NCBI GenBank assembly: GCA_030737875.1 | Contig: CM060920.1 | Location: 480,096,861 to 480,160,860 of the forward strand | Direction of reading: 5' to 3' | DNA length: 64,000 nt | Source: Allium sativum | Taxonomy: Eukaryota; Streptophyta; Magnoliopsida; Asparagales; Amaryllidaceae | In this document: in pieces, positions 48,119 to 59,464 of the stretch | Numbering within the stretch: position 1 is the stretch's first letter | Layout: every line of letters starts with the position of its first letter | Position numbers and translations under genes: made by a program | Notes under the pieces: generated by a model | What the model was told of the DNA's origin: nothing | The model's input: only the letters and a program-made list of their open reading frames with translations | Database searches by the model: none

Positions 48119-51100
48119 TTAGGAAACATGAAATACGTTGTGAACTCCTGCCATCTTCTCCGGTAAGTCAACTCTATACGCCAAATTTCCGACTAGTTCA
48201 AGAACAGGGAATGGGCCAACAAATCTTGGTGCCAACTTGCCTCTCCTGCCAAATCGTATCACGCTCTTCAACGGAGAAATCTTGACAAACACCAAGTCGC
48301 CAACGGAGAATTTTAAGTCTCTTCTCCTCTTGTCAGCATAACTCTTCTGCCTATCTTGGGCATCTTTCATTCGTTGTCGAATGATCTTAATCTTATCTGA
48401 AGTTTCCCTCACCACATCTGGTCCAAGCGTGAACTTCTCGCCAGTCTCTATCCAACATGATGGTGAGTTGCACGGTCTTCCGTACAAAGCTTCATATGGA
48501 GCCATACCGATACTGGATTGGTAGCTATTATTATATGCAAACTCTACTAGAAGCAAATGGTCATCCCATGATCTACCAAAATCCAATATACATGCTCTCA
48601 AGAGATCTTCCAATATACGATTCACCCTCTCCGTCTGACCATCGGTCTGAGGATGATATGCGGTACTGAGATGTAATTCTGACCCTAGAGCCTCTTGCAA
48701 GCTCTTCCAAAACCCACTAGTGAACAACGGGTCTCGGTCACTCACAATGCTTTTAGGTACTCCATGAAATCTCACTACCCACTTCATATACAATTCTGCT
48801 AACTTAGCTGCCGTTCTGGTCGATTTGACTGGTATAAATCTTGCGCTCTTAGTCAATCGATCCACAATTACCCAAATGCTATCGTGTCCCGATCTAGTCC
48901 TCGGTAAACCATCGATGAAATCCATCGATACTTGCTCCCATTTCCATTCGGGAATTTCTAATGGTTGCAACAACCCACTAGGCTTCTTTTTCTCGGCTTT
49001 AACTAGCTGGAAATTCATGCATTTGGATATAAACTTCCCAACGTCTCTTTTCATCCCTTCCCAGTAGTAAGTCTGCTTCATGTCTCGATACATCTTATTA
49101 CCACCGGGATGTATAGTCAGTTTTGAGTGATGACATTCTCTAAGCACTTCATCTCTCAAACCATTCACGTTGGGTACAACTAGTCTTCCATTCTTTCTAA
49201 GCCATCCATCTCGATCAAGCCCATACAAATTCATCTCCTCACCGTCGATGTTCATCTCTAACTTGGAGATGATTCCCAATAGATTAGGATCGTCCCTCTG
49301 ACTGGAACCAATCCGCTCTATCAAAGTGGGTCTGATTGCTAAACTAGCTAGCATGACTGGATCCAGTTCGCACTTTGGTCTGAAATCAAACCCCGCGATA
49401 TACTCCAGTTGCTTCCATTCAAGAAACATAGCCCCTAAACTGGCATGTCTCCTACTCAAGGCATCGGCTACCACATTACATTTCCCAGGTGTGTATGTGA
49501 TATCAAAATCATACGAAGCCAAAAACTCTAACCATCTCTGCTGATGGAGATTCAGATCTTTCTGAGAGAAGAGATACTTTAACGATTTATGATCTGTAAA
49601 CAACTCAAATCTTTCTCCCAAGAGATAGTGTCTCCACATCTTCAGCGCAAACACGATCGCTGCTAATTCCAAACCATGGGTAGGATACTTCTTCTCATGC
49701 GGCTTTAGTTGCCGACTAGCATAAGCTACAACCCTACCTCCTTGCATCAATACATCACCTAGTCCGGTACCACAAGCATCCGTGTATACCGTCATCTCTT
49801 CATTCCCTTTAGGAATGGCTAATACTGGCGCACGCGTCAACTTTTCCTTTAGACTCTTGAATGCATTCTCACACACTCCGTCCCAGACGAATGCCTGATT
49901 CTTCTTAGTCAACTGAGTCAACGGTGCTGCTATCTTGGAGAAGTCTGGGATAAACTTATGATAATACCCAGCTAACCCTAAGAAACTTCTTACATCTATT
50001 GCATTCTTGGGCGTAGGCCAATCCTGTACCGTAGCCACCTTCGCAGGGTCCACGGCAATACCATTCTCTAAAACAACATGGCCCAAGAATCTCACTTCCC
50101 TTCTCCAAAAGTGACACTTAGAGAATTTCGCTTTCAATTGGTGTTTTCTCAACACCTCCATCACTATCCTCCAATGTCCCTTATGGTCCTCCTCTGTCCT
50201 CGAGTAAACAAGGATATCGTCTACGAACACAAGAACAAACTTATTCAACTGATCTCTGAATACTCGATTCATAAGATCCACAAAGTAGGCTGGTGCATTG
50301 GTCAACCCAAATGGCATGACCAACCACTCATAGAATCCAGACAGCGTCCTAAATGCCGTTTTCGGAACATTCTCATCCGCTGCTCGGAGTTGATGAAATC
50401 CTGTCGCGAGGTCCAATTGGGAGAACACTCTTGCTCCTTCCAGTTGATCAAACAAATCATCTATCCGCAGCTGAGGATACTTATTCTTCCTTGTCACCTT
50501 ATTCAACTCGCGATAGTCCACACACAAACGAAGGAAACCATCTGCCTTAGTGGCAAACACAACTGGTGCTCCCCACTCGGAGACACTTCTTCTAATACAC
50601 CTCTTCTTCAAAAGATTGCTGACTTGCACCCCGAGCACTCGCTGCTCCCTTGGTGCCATACGACGAAGTGGCATCACTATAGGTCTGGCATCTTTCACTA
50701 AACCAATACGGAACTCAATCTCTCGGTGTGGTGGAAGCCCGGTCACCTCCTCGAAGACATCCGGATACTGGCCAACCACGGGCATGTCTGACAACTCATC
50801 ATGCGGGATATCGAGGGAATTTATAAAACTAGCCATTACCCCATCACTAGGTAGACTACCAAACACTACCCTCCACCCATCATCCGCCCTAACTGTCACA
50901 AAAAAGCCCTCACAGTCTACCACCACCCTGTATCTTTGGAGCCAATTGACTCCCAATATAATGCCATACCCAGTAAAGCCCAAAACAAAGCAATCACAAA
51001 CAAACATACATCCATGACTCGATAAGACCAAATTTCTGCAAATCATACTAAGGCTAGTCGAACCACCCATCAGATTCGTCACAACCAATGGTCTATCGAC

Positions 51101-51489
51101 TATCTCGGGTTCCAGTCCCAACCTATCTACCAGGTCACTAGATATGAAGGAACGGGAAGCCCCAGTATCAAACAAAACTCGAACTGGTACATCATAAATA
51201 GAAAGCATACCTTGAATAACAACATTCTTTCCTTTCTCCGCAGCAGTTGGGGCATTCGACGAAGAAGGAACAGCATCAATAGCATATGCTTTCACAATCT
51301 GCTTCTCCTTAAGAGGTTGCGGACACTTATCCTTATGATGTCCCACTTGACCATAGTTGTAGCACTTCCTTTCCGCTGGCTTGGCCCGACATTCTTTAGC
51401 ATAATGGCCCTTCTTACCACAGCTGAAGCACTCAACTTCTTTCTTGTTCTTTTTCTGGCCATCCTTAGATTGGCTCTGCTTCCTCTTAT
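48119..51489 (-). CDS. B pol: protease, RT, RNase H, integrase (3' part of gag-pol)
   Basis: Counting from the open frame's first residue (51568; the first 26 residues are translated C LTR), this segment has two CCHC knuckles (47-60, 69-82), an aspartic protease with [10 protein letters not shown] (134-137 DTGA), RT with FVDD at 448-451, RNase H with TDACGTGLG (Asp597), integrase with catalytic Asp883, Asp944 and Glu980 (D-35-E spacing), and the GPF motif near 1118. It copies element RNA into cDNA and inserts it. The second knuckle reads CYNYG (second Cys is Tyr). In the integrase zinc finger the last Cys is Phe853 (CMNF). The frame ends at a TAA just before the chromodomain. It joins gag in frame across C. 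Probably non-functional. Confidence 0.92.
51485..51489. repeat. Target-site duplication CTTAT around C (partner at 62271-62275)
   Basis: CTTAT immediately outside both ends of C. Removing C and one copy restores B's reading frame. Confidence 0.93.
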
Positions 51490-52348
51490 TGTAACACCCC
51501 ACCTCCGCCAGGGTCACTCTTGCAAGTACACTGGCTTTGGAGGGGTGTTGGACAAGGTAAACATGCATGAAGATATCACAAGATAGAACATATAAGTAAA
51601 ACAGAGTAAATAAAGCAGCGGATAAAACTACTATTTCAAACCCATAGTCAACTTACATCAAAAGTACTAAGTCATTATTTTCCAACTACTACAAGTCTAG
51701 AAACATAAACTGAAAACTGGAAATAACATAAAGTAAACTATCCCCAAAGTAGACGTGGTAAAGCCATAGCGAGCTCAAGTCCAAACCGGACATGAGCTAT
51801 CCAGTAAGCAAGCTAAAGATCCAAGCTAGGTGCTAGTGTTCCCACCCTGAGAACCTGGGGGGCGGGGGGGAACGGAAGAAAAGAGGCGAAAGAAAACGGG
51901 TCAGTCAAAAAGACTGGTAAGTCCTACCTACTATTAGTATAAAAACTAATAAAGTTAACTGGACATGTAAAACAGAGATGAAACATAGGATGATAACTGG
52001 CATGGTGAAAAGTTAACAAGATAGATCAAGTGTGGCATCGCATATGCAAGGTTAAGTTTTGCACCAATAGTACTAGTAATCCAACCTATGTCAGGTATAA
52101 ACAGGAAATGATCCCTTGGCCCAATATCATGAGGTGACCCAAGTCGGGGTCCAACTACACGGTCTAGTTGATTGGCTCTCTACAAGCCTAACTCGTCAAG
52201 TGTCGGTGTCATACGGCCCAACCGCGAGATGTAGTCGACTGTGCAAGGTCCACCCTAGGGTGTATCCGGGCCCTAGGGTGCCAACCACTGACACAAAACA
52301 AGCACGCACAGTCCAAGCCTACTGGTGCCCATGTCTGTCTTTCATCCT

Positions 52349-52374
52349 CGGACTATGTGCACGACCATAGTCCG
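52349..52374. other. Perfect 9-bp hairpin in C LTR conserved block
   Basis: CGGACTATG (52349-52357) and CATAGTCCG (52366-52374) around TGCACGAC. In C's other LTR the hairpin is at ~60317-60342. A3 has a degenerate counterpart around its GTGCACG (near 32850). Confidence 0.7.
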
Positions 52375-52529
52375 CCGGAATCTACAATGGCGCACCTACC
52401 TAGCCGTCCCTTTTGGTCACTTACATTCAGCCCAGTAATCGTGCCTCACCCCTAGCCTAGTCCCTAGGGTATCCCGATACTCCCTGGTGGGTTACTGCTG
52501 AAAAGGGCCCCGCAAACTAGGGTTTCAAA

Positions 52530-52665
52530 TGGGTTAAGTTTGGTTAACCCTATCCAAACCATGTATCAAGTTGGTTAAGTATACCTAAGTGGTTCATGAC
52601 TTAACCCCAATAATCCATCGTGTTTAATTGGTTAAGTATTCAAGTGGTCCATGACTTAACCCTAC
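52530..52665 (-). repeat. Short GGTTAAGT/ACTTAACC array, C 3' LTR
   Basis: GGTTAAGTATACC...GACTTAACCCC and GGTTAAGTATTC...GACTTAACCC form two hairpin units, the minimal version of the long arrays in A2-A4. Confidence 0.75.
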
Positions 52666-52694
52666 CATGTAGCATTAATTATCTTAATGCACCC

Positions 52695-52890
52695 CAACCT
52701 CTCACATTAGACTTTGTTGTGGTTACTAGTTAAGCCGGGCGAGTCCGGGTAGCTTTACACCACAACCTAGTCTAACCTCGGGTTTTAAGTGCGATATGAC
52801 CAACTACCCACATTGGGTCCTATTGTTTGTAGCCACTAGTTAAGCCAGTCGGTTCCGGGTAGATTTATGCTACAAACTCAACCCAACCTC
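52695..52890 (-). other. Two stem-loop modules, C 3' LTR
   Basis: Module 1: TTAGAC (52707-52712)/GTCTAA (52770-52775) and GTTGTGGT (52716-52723)/ACCACAAC (52759-52766). Module 2: TTGGGT (52813-52818)/ACCCAA (52881-52886) and TTTGTAGC (52826-52833)/GCTACAAA (52869-52876). Both loops are 35 nt and CCGGG-rich. All four stems are perfect although the two modules differ in sequence at both inner and outer arms. Confidence 0.85.
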
Positions 52891-53830
52891 GAGTTGGCCA
52901 CTTTCATGTTTTCTACATGTCATGTCCACGTTCATGTTTTCAAGCATAATCACATGTCATATTTTCAAGTCATGTTTCATGTCATTTAAGTTTACCCATA
53001 ACGTAACCCTATCGCATGTAAGTTCGCATCAACACACATAGATCAAAAAGGGGAACATAAGAATATGACAAGGTGGGCATAAGATGGCAAAGACTATCAC
53101 AAGTTAAGCATGGTGATATTTGAGGCAAAAGGGGTTCAACATACTAGCATATAAGGTTATTGGCCTCAAAACATGAATGACATCAACTTAGCAAATAGGT
53201 GATAACATGGTCATAGTTAACATAAGGTGATAACTTGTGATTGGCATATAGTTCATAACATCATAGGCAAGTTAACATAAAGATCATGAGAGGATCTATG
53301 TTGCATTATGCATAACTACCAAGTTCTATGTTGCATTATGCATAACCACCAAGTAAAGCTCATAGCTTTCTACCCAAAAATCAAGGTAAATGATACTAGG
53401 TTCATGATAGTGCCACAATCATAGATCAAAAGAGTCATACATGGATCTATGCATACAAATATAGCCCAAAGACAAGTATTATACCCAAAAGTCTCATTTC
53501 AACTTGCTACATGATCATATTTAACTTCATAGTTTAAATCTAAGAGTAGAGTGGGGCTTACAAAGCTTGGCTAAGAAGACTAGAACAAAATAAAACAAGA
53601 TTGAGACGAAGCCACACTAGAAATCCCCAAATGAATATAAGCTCCAAGTTGTCTTAAGAAGCTCCTTTGATTTGTATGAAGAAAGATGGCTCTTTTACTA
53701 GCTTAGAACACTCAAGCTTTCATGAAGAAGATGGAGGCCATGATATGAAGGTGGAGGCCATGATTAGGAAGCATTTTGGCATAATTTAGTTGTAGGAATG
53801 ATTTGTGATGATTTAGGCTAGGTATTAGGG

Positions 53831-53840
53831 TGTTTTTATA
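53831..53840 (-). promoter_or_regulatory. TATA box, C 3' LTR
   Basis: The minus strand reads CCTATAAAAACACC, 474 bp from the LTR start; A3's box is at 478. Confidence 0.65.
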
Positions 53841-53957
53841 GGTGTAGAGACTAGTTTAGGCCATAGGATTAACCCTAATTCAGATCTGAGCCATCAAATC
53901 ACGTCACAAGCCAACAAAACAAGACCCAGGAGCCAAAACAGGTGCACCAGGCCAAAC

Positions 53958-54052
53958 TGGCCGACCACCCAGGTCGACAGGGGTGTCGACTGGGCAGTTG
54001 ACACCAACTGGGGTGTGTCGACTCCCAAGTCGACTCCCCAGTCGACTTAGGG
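53958..54052. repeat. U3 GTCGAC palindrome array, C 3' LTR
   Basis: GTCGAC/GGTGTCGACT recurs five or more times in ~95 bp, ~260-355 bp from the LTR start, upstream of the TATA box. The 5' LTR copy (61939-62010) lacks one 12-bp unit. Confidence 0.8.
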
Positions 54053-54314
54053 GCTAGGCGGGAAACTTTCCCGCCCAGTCTGTTTGGCTCCAGATTTGAA
54101 ATTTGAACTGTTTTTGAACTTGGAATTCTCTGAAAACTTCTATGGGCCATAACTGGGTCATACGGACTCCGATTTTCGGAAACTCGGACTCTATTTCGCG
54201 TATTTTTCCAAGACGAACGCAATGGAACAACCCGTTTCCCTTGATTCAGATTTTAACATTTAATTCTGCCTTGATTTATGTTATAACATGTTATTCAAAA
54301 TACGGGTTGTTACA

Positions 54315-54330
54315 TCCTCCCCACCTTAAA
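54315..54330 (-). other. C polypurine tract
   Basis: Plus TCCTCCCCACCTTAAA; the element strand reads a mixed purine tract directly before the LTR. Confidence 0.85.
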
Positions 54331-54821
54331 GGATTTCGTCCCCGAAATCTTCAAGTTAGGAAGAATGTATCCTACCATCCATCATCCATCTACTCAAAAC
54401 TTCATCCACGAGCAGTCATTGTCCTTAACAGATTCTAAATGCTGTATGAACATATGCAAAGGTGTGTGTATATGTACTTATCTAATGCGAAAATCAGGCG
54501 GTTACTGATTCAGCAAACCTCCTTAATGCAAAGTATGTTAGTGAAATGAGTCCATATGTATGCAAATTCCTAACATAATTCATAATCTCTACATGAGTGC
54601 ACATAACATTCATCCATATGCAACATCCACGTGATAGCATAGCAAGTTTCATCCATGAATAAGTATAAGCACTCATACATATGCAATATGAAAGTGTGTG
54701 AGCCGATCTTAGTGCCTAATGTGTATCATGCATCCACGAGTATCCACTTGCAACCACTTGCAAACATCAAGCATAACATGTTTCATCCAAAGGGTTTCTA
54801 CCTAAGGTTCTCATGACAAGG
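54331..54821 (-). other. C 3' untranslated interior
   Basis: Non-coding stretch between the pol stop and the polypurine tract. It is closely similar to A2 11590-12100 and A3 ~36750-37330, which links the non-autonomous elements to C. Confidence 0.75.
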
Positions 54822-57008
54822 TTAACGAGATAACAGGATAAACATGGATAGCAAAAGAAAGATATGCCAACTAGGAAAAGAGATTGAGAATGTACCCTCA
54901 AAAAGGAATGGATAAAGCCTACGCATCTTCTCCTCGGTTTCCCAAGTTGCATCTTCATCGGCTTCACTCCACTGAACCTTTACTAACTTGACTTCTCGAT
55001 TCCTCAGCTTCTTGATCTCCGTTCCCAAGATACGAATCGGAGCTCGCCTCAGGGTTGCCTCTTTCTCTACCTCCACGTCTTCAAGAATGCTAGGCTCAAC
55101 TACCTCGGCTGACTCGTGTAGGAACTTTCGGAGATGCGAGACATGAAAAACATTGTGCACTCCGGCCAGCTTCTCGAGCAATTCCACCTTATAAGCCATC
55201 TTCCCAACTCTCTCTATGATAGGGAAGGGTCCTACGAACCTTGGTGCCAGCTTCCCAACTACTCCAAAACGAACCACATTTCGCAAAGGAGAAACTTTCA
55301 CAAAGACCATATCTCCAACTTCAAACTCTAAGTCTGTCCTTCGCTTGTCTGTATAGGATTTCTGTCTGTCTTGGGCCATTTTCATCCGCCTTCGAATCAA
55401 CTCAACCTTCTCGGATGTGTCCCTTATCATGTCGGGCCCAAGTATAAGCTTATCCGTCGTCTCCCACCAACATGTTGGTGACTTGCACGGCCTCCAATAC
55501 AAAGCTTCGAATGGTGCCATCCCTATGCTTGCATGGTAGCTGTTATTATAAGCAAACTCTACTAGAGGAAGATGATCTTCCCAAGTACCACCAAAGTTAA
55601 GAATGCATAGCCTCAACAGATCTTCTAGTACCCTATTCACCCTTTCGGTATGGCCATCCGTCTGTGGGTGATAGGTCGTACTGAGATTCAATCGCGTACC
55701 CATCGCTTCTTGCAAACTATTCCAGAACTGGCTAGTGAAGATTGGGTCACGATCGCTAACTATGCTAGAAGGAACTCCATGCAATCGCACTATCTCTCGA
55801 AGATAAACAGATGCTAGCCATGATGCGGTCCTCTTGCTCTTCATTGGAATAAAGTGAGCACTCTTCGTAAGTCTATCAACTATGACCCATATGCTCGTAT
55901 TTCCCTTCCTTGACCTAGGAAATCCATCCACGAAATCCATCGAGATACTTTCCCACTTCCATTGTGGGACCTCCAATGGATGTAATAGCCCACCGGGCTT
56001 CTTCGACTCGGCCTTCATTTGTTGGCAAACAATGCATCTAGAAACAAACTCTGCCACATCCTTTTTCATCCCATCCCAAAAGATGATGCGCTTCATATCC
56101 CGGTACATCTTATCCCCTCCGGGATGTATGGTCATCCTCGAGTAATGTGCCTCCTCAAGTACTTTATTTACTAAGTCTCCCACTCGTGGGACACATAGTC
56201 TTCCATCACGCCTTAGCCATCCCTTGTCATCAATAGCATATCTAGCGAGGTGACTTGACGTCTCACCCCGAATCAACTTGTCCATGATCTCGACTATCTG
56301 CGGGTCTTCCCTTTGTGAAGCCCCAACTTGATCAAGAAGTGTAGGTCTAAGCTCAAGGGATGTTAACGAACCAGTCATCGACTCAACATCAGGTGTGAAA
56401 TCAAAGGTTTCCAAGAATTCTAGGCTCTTCATCTCAACAAACAAGGGACTCAAAGTCAACCTTCTTCTGCTTAGCGCATCCGCGACAACATTACCCTTGC
56501 CAGGGGTATAAGCTATCTCGAAGTCATATGATGCCAAGAATTCCATCCACCTCTGCTGCCTTAGATTCAAATCTTTCTGCGAGAAGAGGTACTTGAGTGA
56601 CTTGTGATCAGTATATAACTCAAACCTTTCGCCTAGAAGATAGTGGCGCCAGGATTTGAGTGCAAAGACGACCGCCGCCAACTCCAAATCATGAGTGAGA
56701 TAGTTCTTCTCATGAACTTTGAGTTGCCTACCCCCAAAGAATATCACTCTCCCTTCTTGCATCAGGACAGCGCCCAATCCCGTGCCACATGCATCGGTGT
56801 ACACGGTAAACAACTTCCCTCCATCGGGTAATGCTAGAACTGGAGCTGTGGTGAGGGCTTTCTTGAGCCTTTGAAAAGCAAGCTCACACTCTAAGTCCCA
56901 TGCAAAGACTAAGTTCTTCTTCGTTAACTTAGTGAGAGGGGCTGAAATCCTAGCGAAGTCCTTAATGAACTTCCTATAATATCCTGCCAGACCGAGAAAG
57001 CTTCTCAC
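54822..57008 (-). CDS. C pol, 3' part: RNase H, integrase, chromodomain
   Basis: 728 residues; the first residue is not a true start, since the frame continues from RT after a shift. RNase H begins near 60 with [15 protein letters not shown] (Asp72). The integrase zinc finger has His288, His295, Cys325 and Cys328 (CIVC), all intact. The catalytic triad is Asp358, Asp419 and Glu455. GPF is near 593, and FHVSHLRKF leads to a chromodomain at ~657-704 ([13 protein letters not shown] ... DATWETEE). Integrase joins cDNA to host DNA; the chromodomain is believed to steer site choice. After YPFLFEG there is a 24-residue hydrophobic tail not typical of the family, which probably reflects drift of the stop codon. 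Confidence 0.93.
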   Translation of the reverse strand: MRSFLGLAGYYRKFIKDFARISAPLTKLTKKNLVFAWDLECELAFQRLKKALTTAPVLALPDGGKLFTVYTDACGTGLGAVLMQEGRVIFFGGRQLKVHEKNYLTHDLELAAVVFALKSWRHYLLGERFELYTDHKSLKYLFSQKDLNLRQQRWMEFLASYDFEIAYTPGKGNVVADALSRRRLTLSPLFVEMKSLEFLETFDFTPDVESMTGSLTSLELRPTLLDQVGASQREDPQIVEIMDKLIRGETSSHLARYAIDDKGWLRRDGRLCVPRVGDLVNKVLEEAHYSRMTIHPGGDKMYRDMKRIIFWDGMKKDVAEFVSRCIVCQQMKAESKKPGGLLHPLEVPQWKWESISMDFVDGFPRSRKGNTSIWVIVDRLTKSAHFIPMKSKRTASWLASVYLREIVRLHGVPSSIVSDRDPIFTSQFWNSLQEAMGTRLNLSTTYHPQTDGHTERVNRVLEDLLRLCILNFGGTWEDHLPLVEFAYNNSYHASIGMAPFEALYWRPCKSPTCWWETTDKLILGPDMIRDTSEKVELIRRRMKMAQDRQKSYTDKRRTDLEFEVGDMVFVKVSPLRNVVRFGVVGKLAPRFVGPFPIIERVGKMAYKVELLEKLAGVHNVFHVSHLRKFLHESAEVVEPSILEDVEVEKEATLRRAPIRILGTEIKKLRNREVKLVKVQWSEADEDATWETEEKMRRLYPFLFEGTFSISFPSWHIFLLLSMFILLSR

Positions 57009-59269
57009 TTCAGTTGCATTCTTCGGAACTTCCAGTCTTGTACCGCCACCACTTTAGCGGGATCCACAGCTAAGCCCTGCTTAGAAACTATATGCCCAAG
57101 GAACCGAACTTCCCTTCTCCAGAAATGACATTTAGAGAACTTGGCTTTCAAGTGATGAGCTCTAAGCGTATCCATAACCTCCTTGAGGTGTGTAGCATGT
57201 TCTTCCTCGTCCTTAGAGAAGACCAGAATATCATCCACGAAGACAACCACAAACTTGTTAAGGAACTCCCTGAACACCCTACTCATCAAATTAACAAAGT
57301 ATGCGGGTGCATTAGTCAAACCGAACGGCATGACTAGCCATTCAAAGAATCCATCTGGAGTCCTAAACGCAGTCTTGTCAATACTATCCTCAGCCACTCT
57401 AAGCTGATGGAATCCGGTGGCTAGATCGAGCAGAGAGAAAACAGAAGCACCAACAAGCTGGTCAAAGAGATCATCAATCCTCGGTAATGGGTGTCTATTC
57501 TTCTTTGTCAGCTTGTTCAACTCACGATAATCAACACATAGACGAAGCGAACCATCCTCCTTAGTAGCGAATACCACCAGAGCACCCCATTCTGAAATGC
57601 TTCGCCTAATGAAATTTTTCTCAAGCAACTCCTTGATTTGCTTGCTAAGCTCTCTTCTTTCTCGCGGGGCCATGTGCCTAACAAGCAATGAAACTGGCTT
57701 GGCATTATCAACAAGATATATACGGAAATCTATCTCTCGTTTAGGGGGTAACCCCTTCACCTCATCAAAAACATCAGGATATTCTCGGACCACCCTCGCA
57801 GATCGAAGATCTTCAATAGACGAGTCGAGGGATTCAAGATAACATAACATGACGGGATCCAGAGGGTTACAAGAAATCTCTAGGGTATTGCCAAGGCGAG
57901 TCATAAGCCTCACTACCCTATGCTCGCAATCGAGAATGGCTCCATAACCGGACAACCAATCCATGCCCAAAATCAACCCGTATCCTATGAACCGAAGAAC
58001 ATAAGCATTACATGTGAATTCTACGGTCAAGATAGAAATCCTCAAATCCATATAAATCTTAGATAGATGGGAGGAACCCCCAATTGGATTTGAAACACTA
58101 ACGGGATCCTCAACTAGACTAGTACTTAGGTGCAAACTTTCAACAATATCAGAAGAAATAAAGGTACGCGATGCGCCAGAATCAAATAAAGTTCGAACAG
58201 GAAAACCAGAAATGTAAACAAGGCTTTCTACAGAAATACTACCTCGGTCCGGAACTGGAGCAGTGTTGAGAGCATGCATCTGCCCTCCAGAAGGTCCTGC
58301 TCGCTGAGTCTGTCCTTGCCCCTGCCCTTGCTTCTTTGGGCAATCCTTACTGAAGTGTCCAGACTCTCCGCAATGAAAGCATTCTCCCAACTTCCTCTTC
58401 TTCTTCCTACAATCTTTGGCTATGTGTCCAACGATCCCACAAAAGTTGCACTTTCTTGTGTCCTTTGCCTTGTTGTTGTTGGCCTTGTTACCCTTGTTGT
58501 TCTTGTTGTTCTTGTTGTTCTGATTGCTCTGATTGCTCTGATTTCCTCCCCACTTGGAGTCCGCCTTCTTGGTTTGAGTCTCATTAGGCTTGACTTCTTT
58601 CTTTCCATTCTTGTCATCTCCCTGAAGCAATGCCATATCTACTAGGCTCTCAAAAGTGGCCCCCATGGGTATATGAGACATGGCTAAACCTTGTAATGGC
58701 TCATTCAATCCTCGTGCAAAACGTAGAGCCTTCTTCTGGGGTGTGTTAACCATGTCCAAACCGAATCGAGCAAGCTGGTTAAATTTATTCACATACTCCC
58801 TCACTGTCATGTCCCCTTGCTTCAAAGATATGAACTTCTCCATTTGCAGATTCTCCTCAGCAGATGATAGAAACTTAAGCCCAAACCTCATCCTAAAGTC
58901 GGCCCAAGTCTCTATAGGCCTAGTAGCATTGGTGACCTCCCACCAATAAGCAGCTTCCTCTTTCAATAGCCATACTGCCAATACAACTTTTCTACGGTCT
59001 TCCACATCAAAGATGGCAAAGAGGTCTTCAGTTTCTTTTAACCAGTTCCTTGCCTCCACATAAGTCTCTGTCCCAACAAAATTCTTGCCACCCATCGCCT
59101 TAAAGTCTTTGCAAACCTTTGCGAAATCCGCTTGTGGACGCTGAGGAGGAGGTGGAACCTCAGGTACGGTGGGAGTGTTTGCTGGGCCCGCATCATTGGC
59201 CCTAGCTTCCAATTACCTTTGGAACCATCCGGGCATGGGTACTCCCTCGGGAAGGTTAAGATCGGCCAT
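57005..59269 (-). CDS. C gag-protease-RT (5' part of gag-pol)
   Basis: The best start is the ATG at 59269 ([10 protein letters not shown]), 180 bp from the PBS. Codon 19 is TAA (59215-59213), after which the frame is open for 735 residues to 57005. Counting from 59212: gag core ~70-190 ([16 protein letters not shown]), Asn/Lys-rich low-complexity 222-248, zinc knuckles 255-268 and 278-291, protease [10 protein letters not shown] (DSGA 344-347), RT with FVDD at 658-661. A one-base shift near 57030 (after VQDWK) moves the rest of pol to another frame. Gag forms the particle, PR cleaves the polyprotein and RT makes cDNA. The stop and the shift make this copy defective. Confidence 0.92.
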
Positions 59270-59450
59270 GCTGAAAAAGGAAAAGATAGATTTAGAACGA
59301 GGAAACAAAGGATAGTGCTAATGGCTTTTGGGGAATAGCCTTCTAAAATAAACTAGACTTTTCTTGGAAAATACTTAATTGGTTTTGAAAATAGTTTTTC
59401 AAAAGGTTTTTTTTAAAAAAAAACTTTTGTCCGGTCTAGTAAAACCTTAT

Positions 59451-59462
59451 GCTCTGATACCA
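59451..59462 (-). other. C primer-binding site (initiator tRNA-Met type)
   Basis: Plus GCTCTGATACCA, 2 bp inside the 5' LTR; identical to the sites in A2 and B. Confidence 0.92.
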
Positions 59463-59464
59463 AA

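Larger units (their letters stand above)
51490..54314 (-). repeat. C 3' LTR (2,825 bp)
   Basis: In element sense it starts TGTAACAACCCGTATTTTG at 54314 and ends ...GGTGGGGTGTTACA at 51490. It shows the family A layout in compact form: U3 palindromes (53958-54052), TATA (53831-53840), stem-loop pair (52695-52890), two-unit GGTTAAG array (52530-52665), conserved block (~52110-52520) with a 9-bp perfect hairpin (52349-52374), and a G run (51857-51872). Confidence 0.93.

Noticed and set aside
50078..51017. 207- and 155-residue plus-strand ORFs
   Set aside because: They are antisense to B's RT/protease region and have no motif of their own.
58274..58645. 123-residue plus-strand ORF rich in Leu/Val
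   Set aside because: Antisense translation of C gag's Asn/Lys-rich low-complexity stretch and zinc knuckles.
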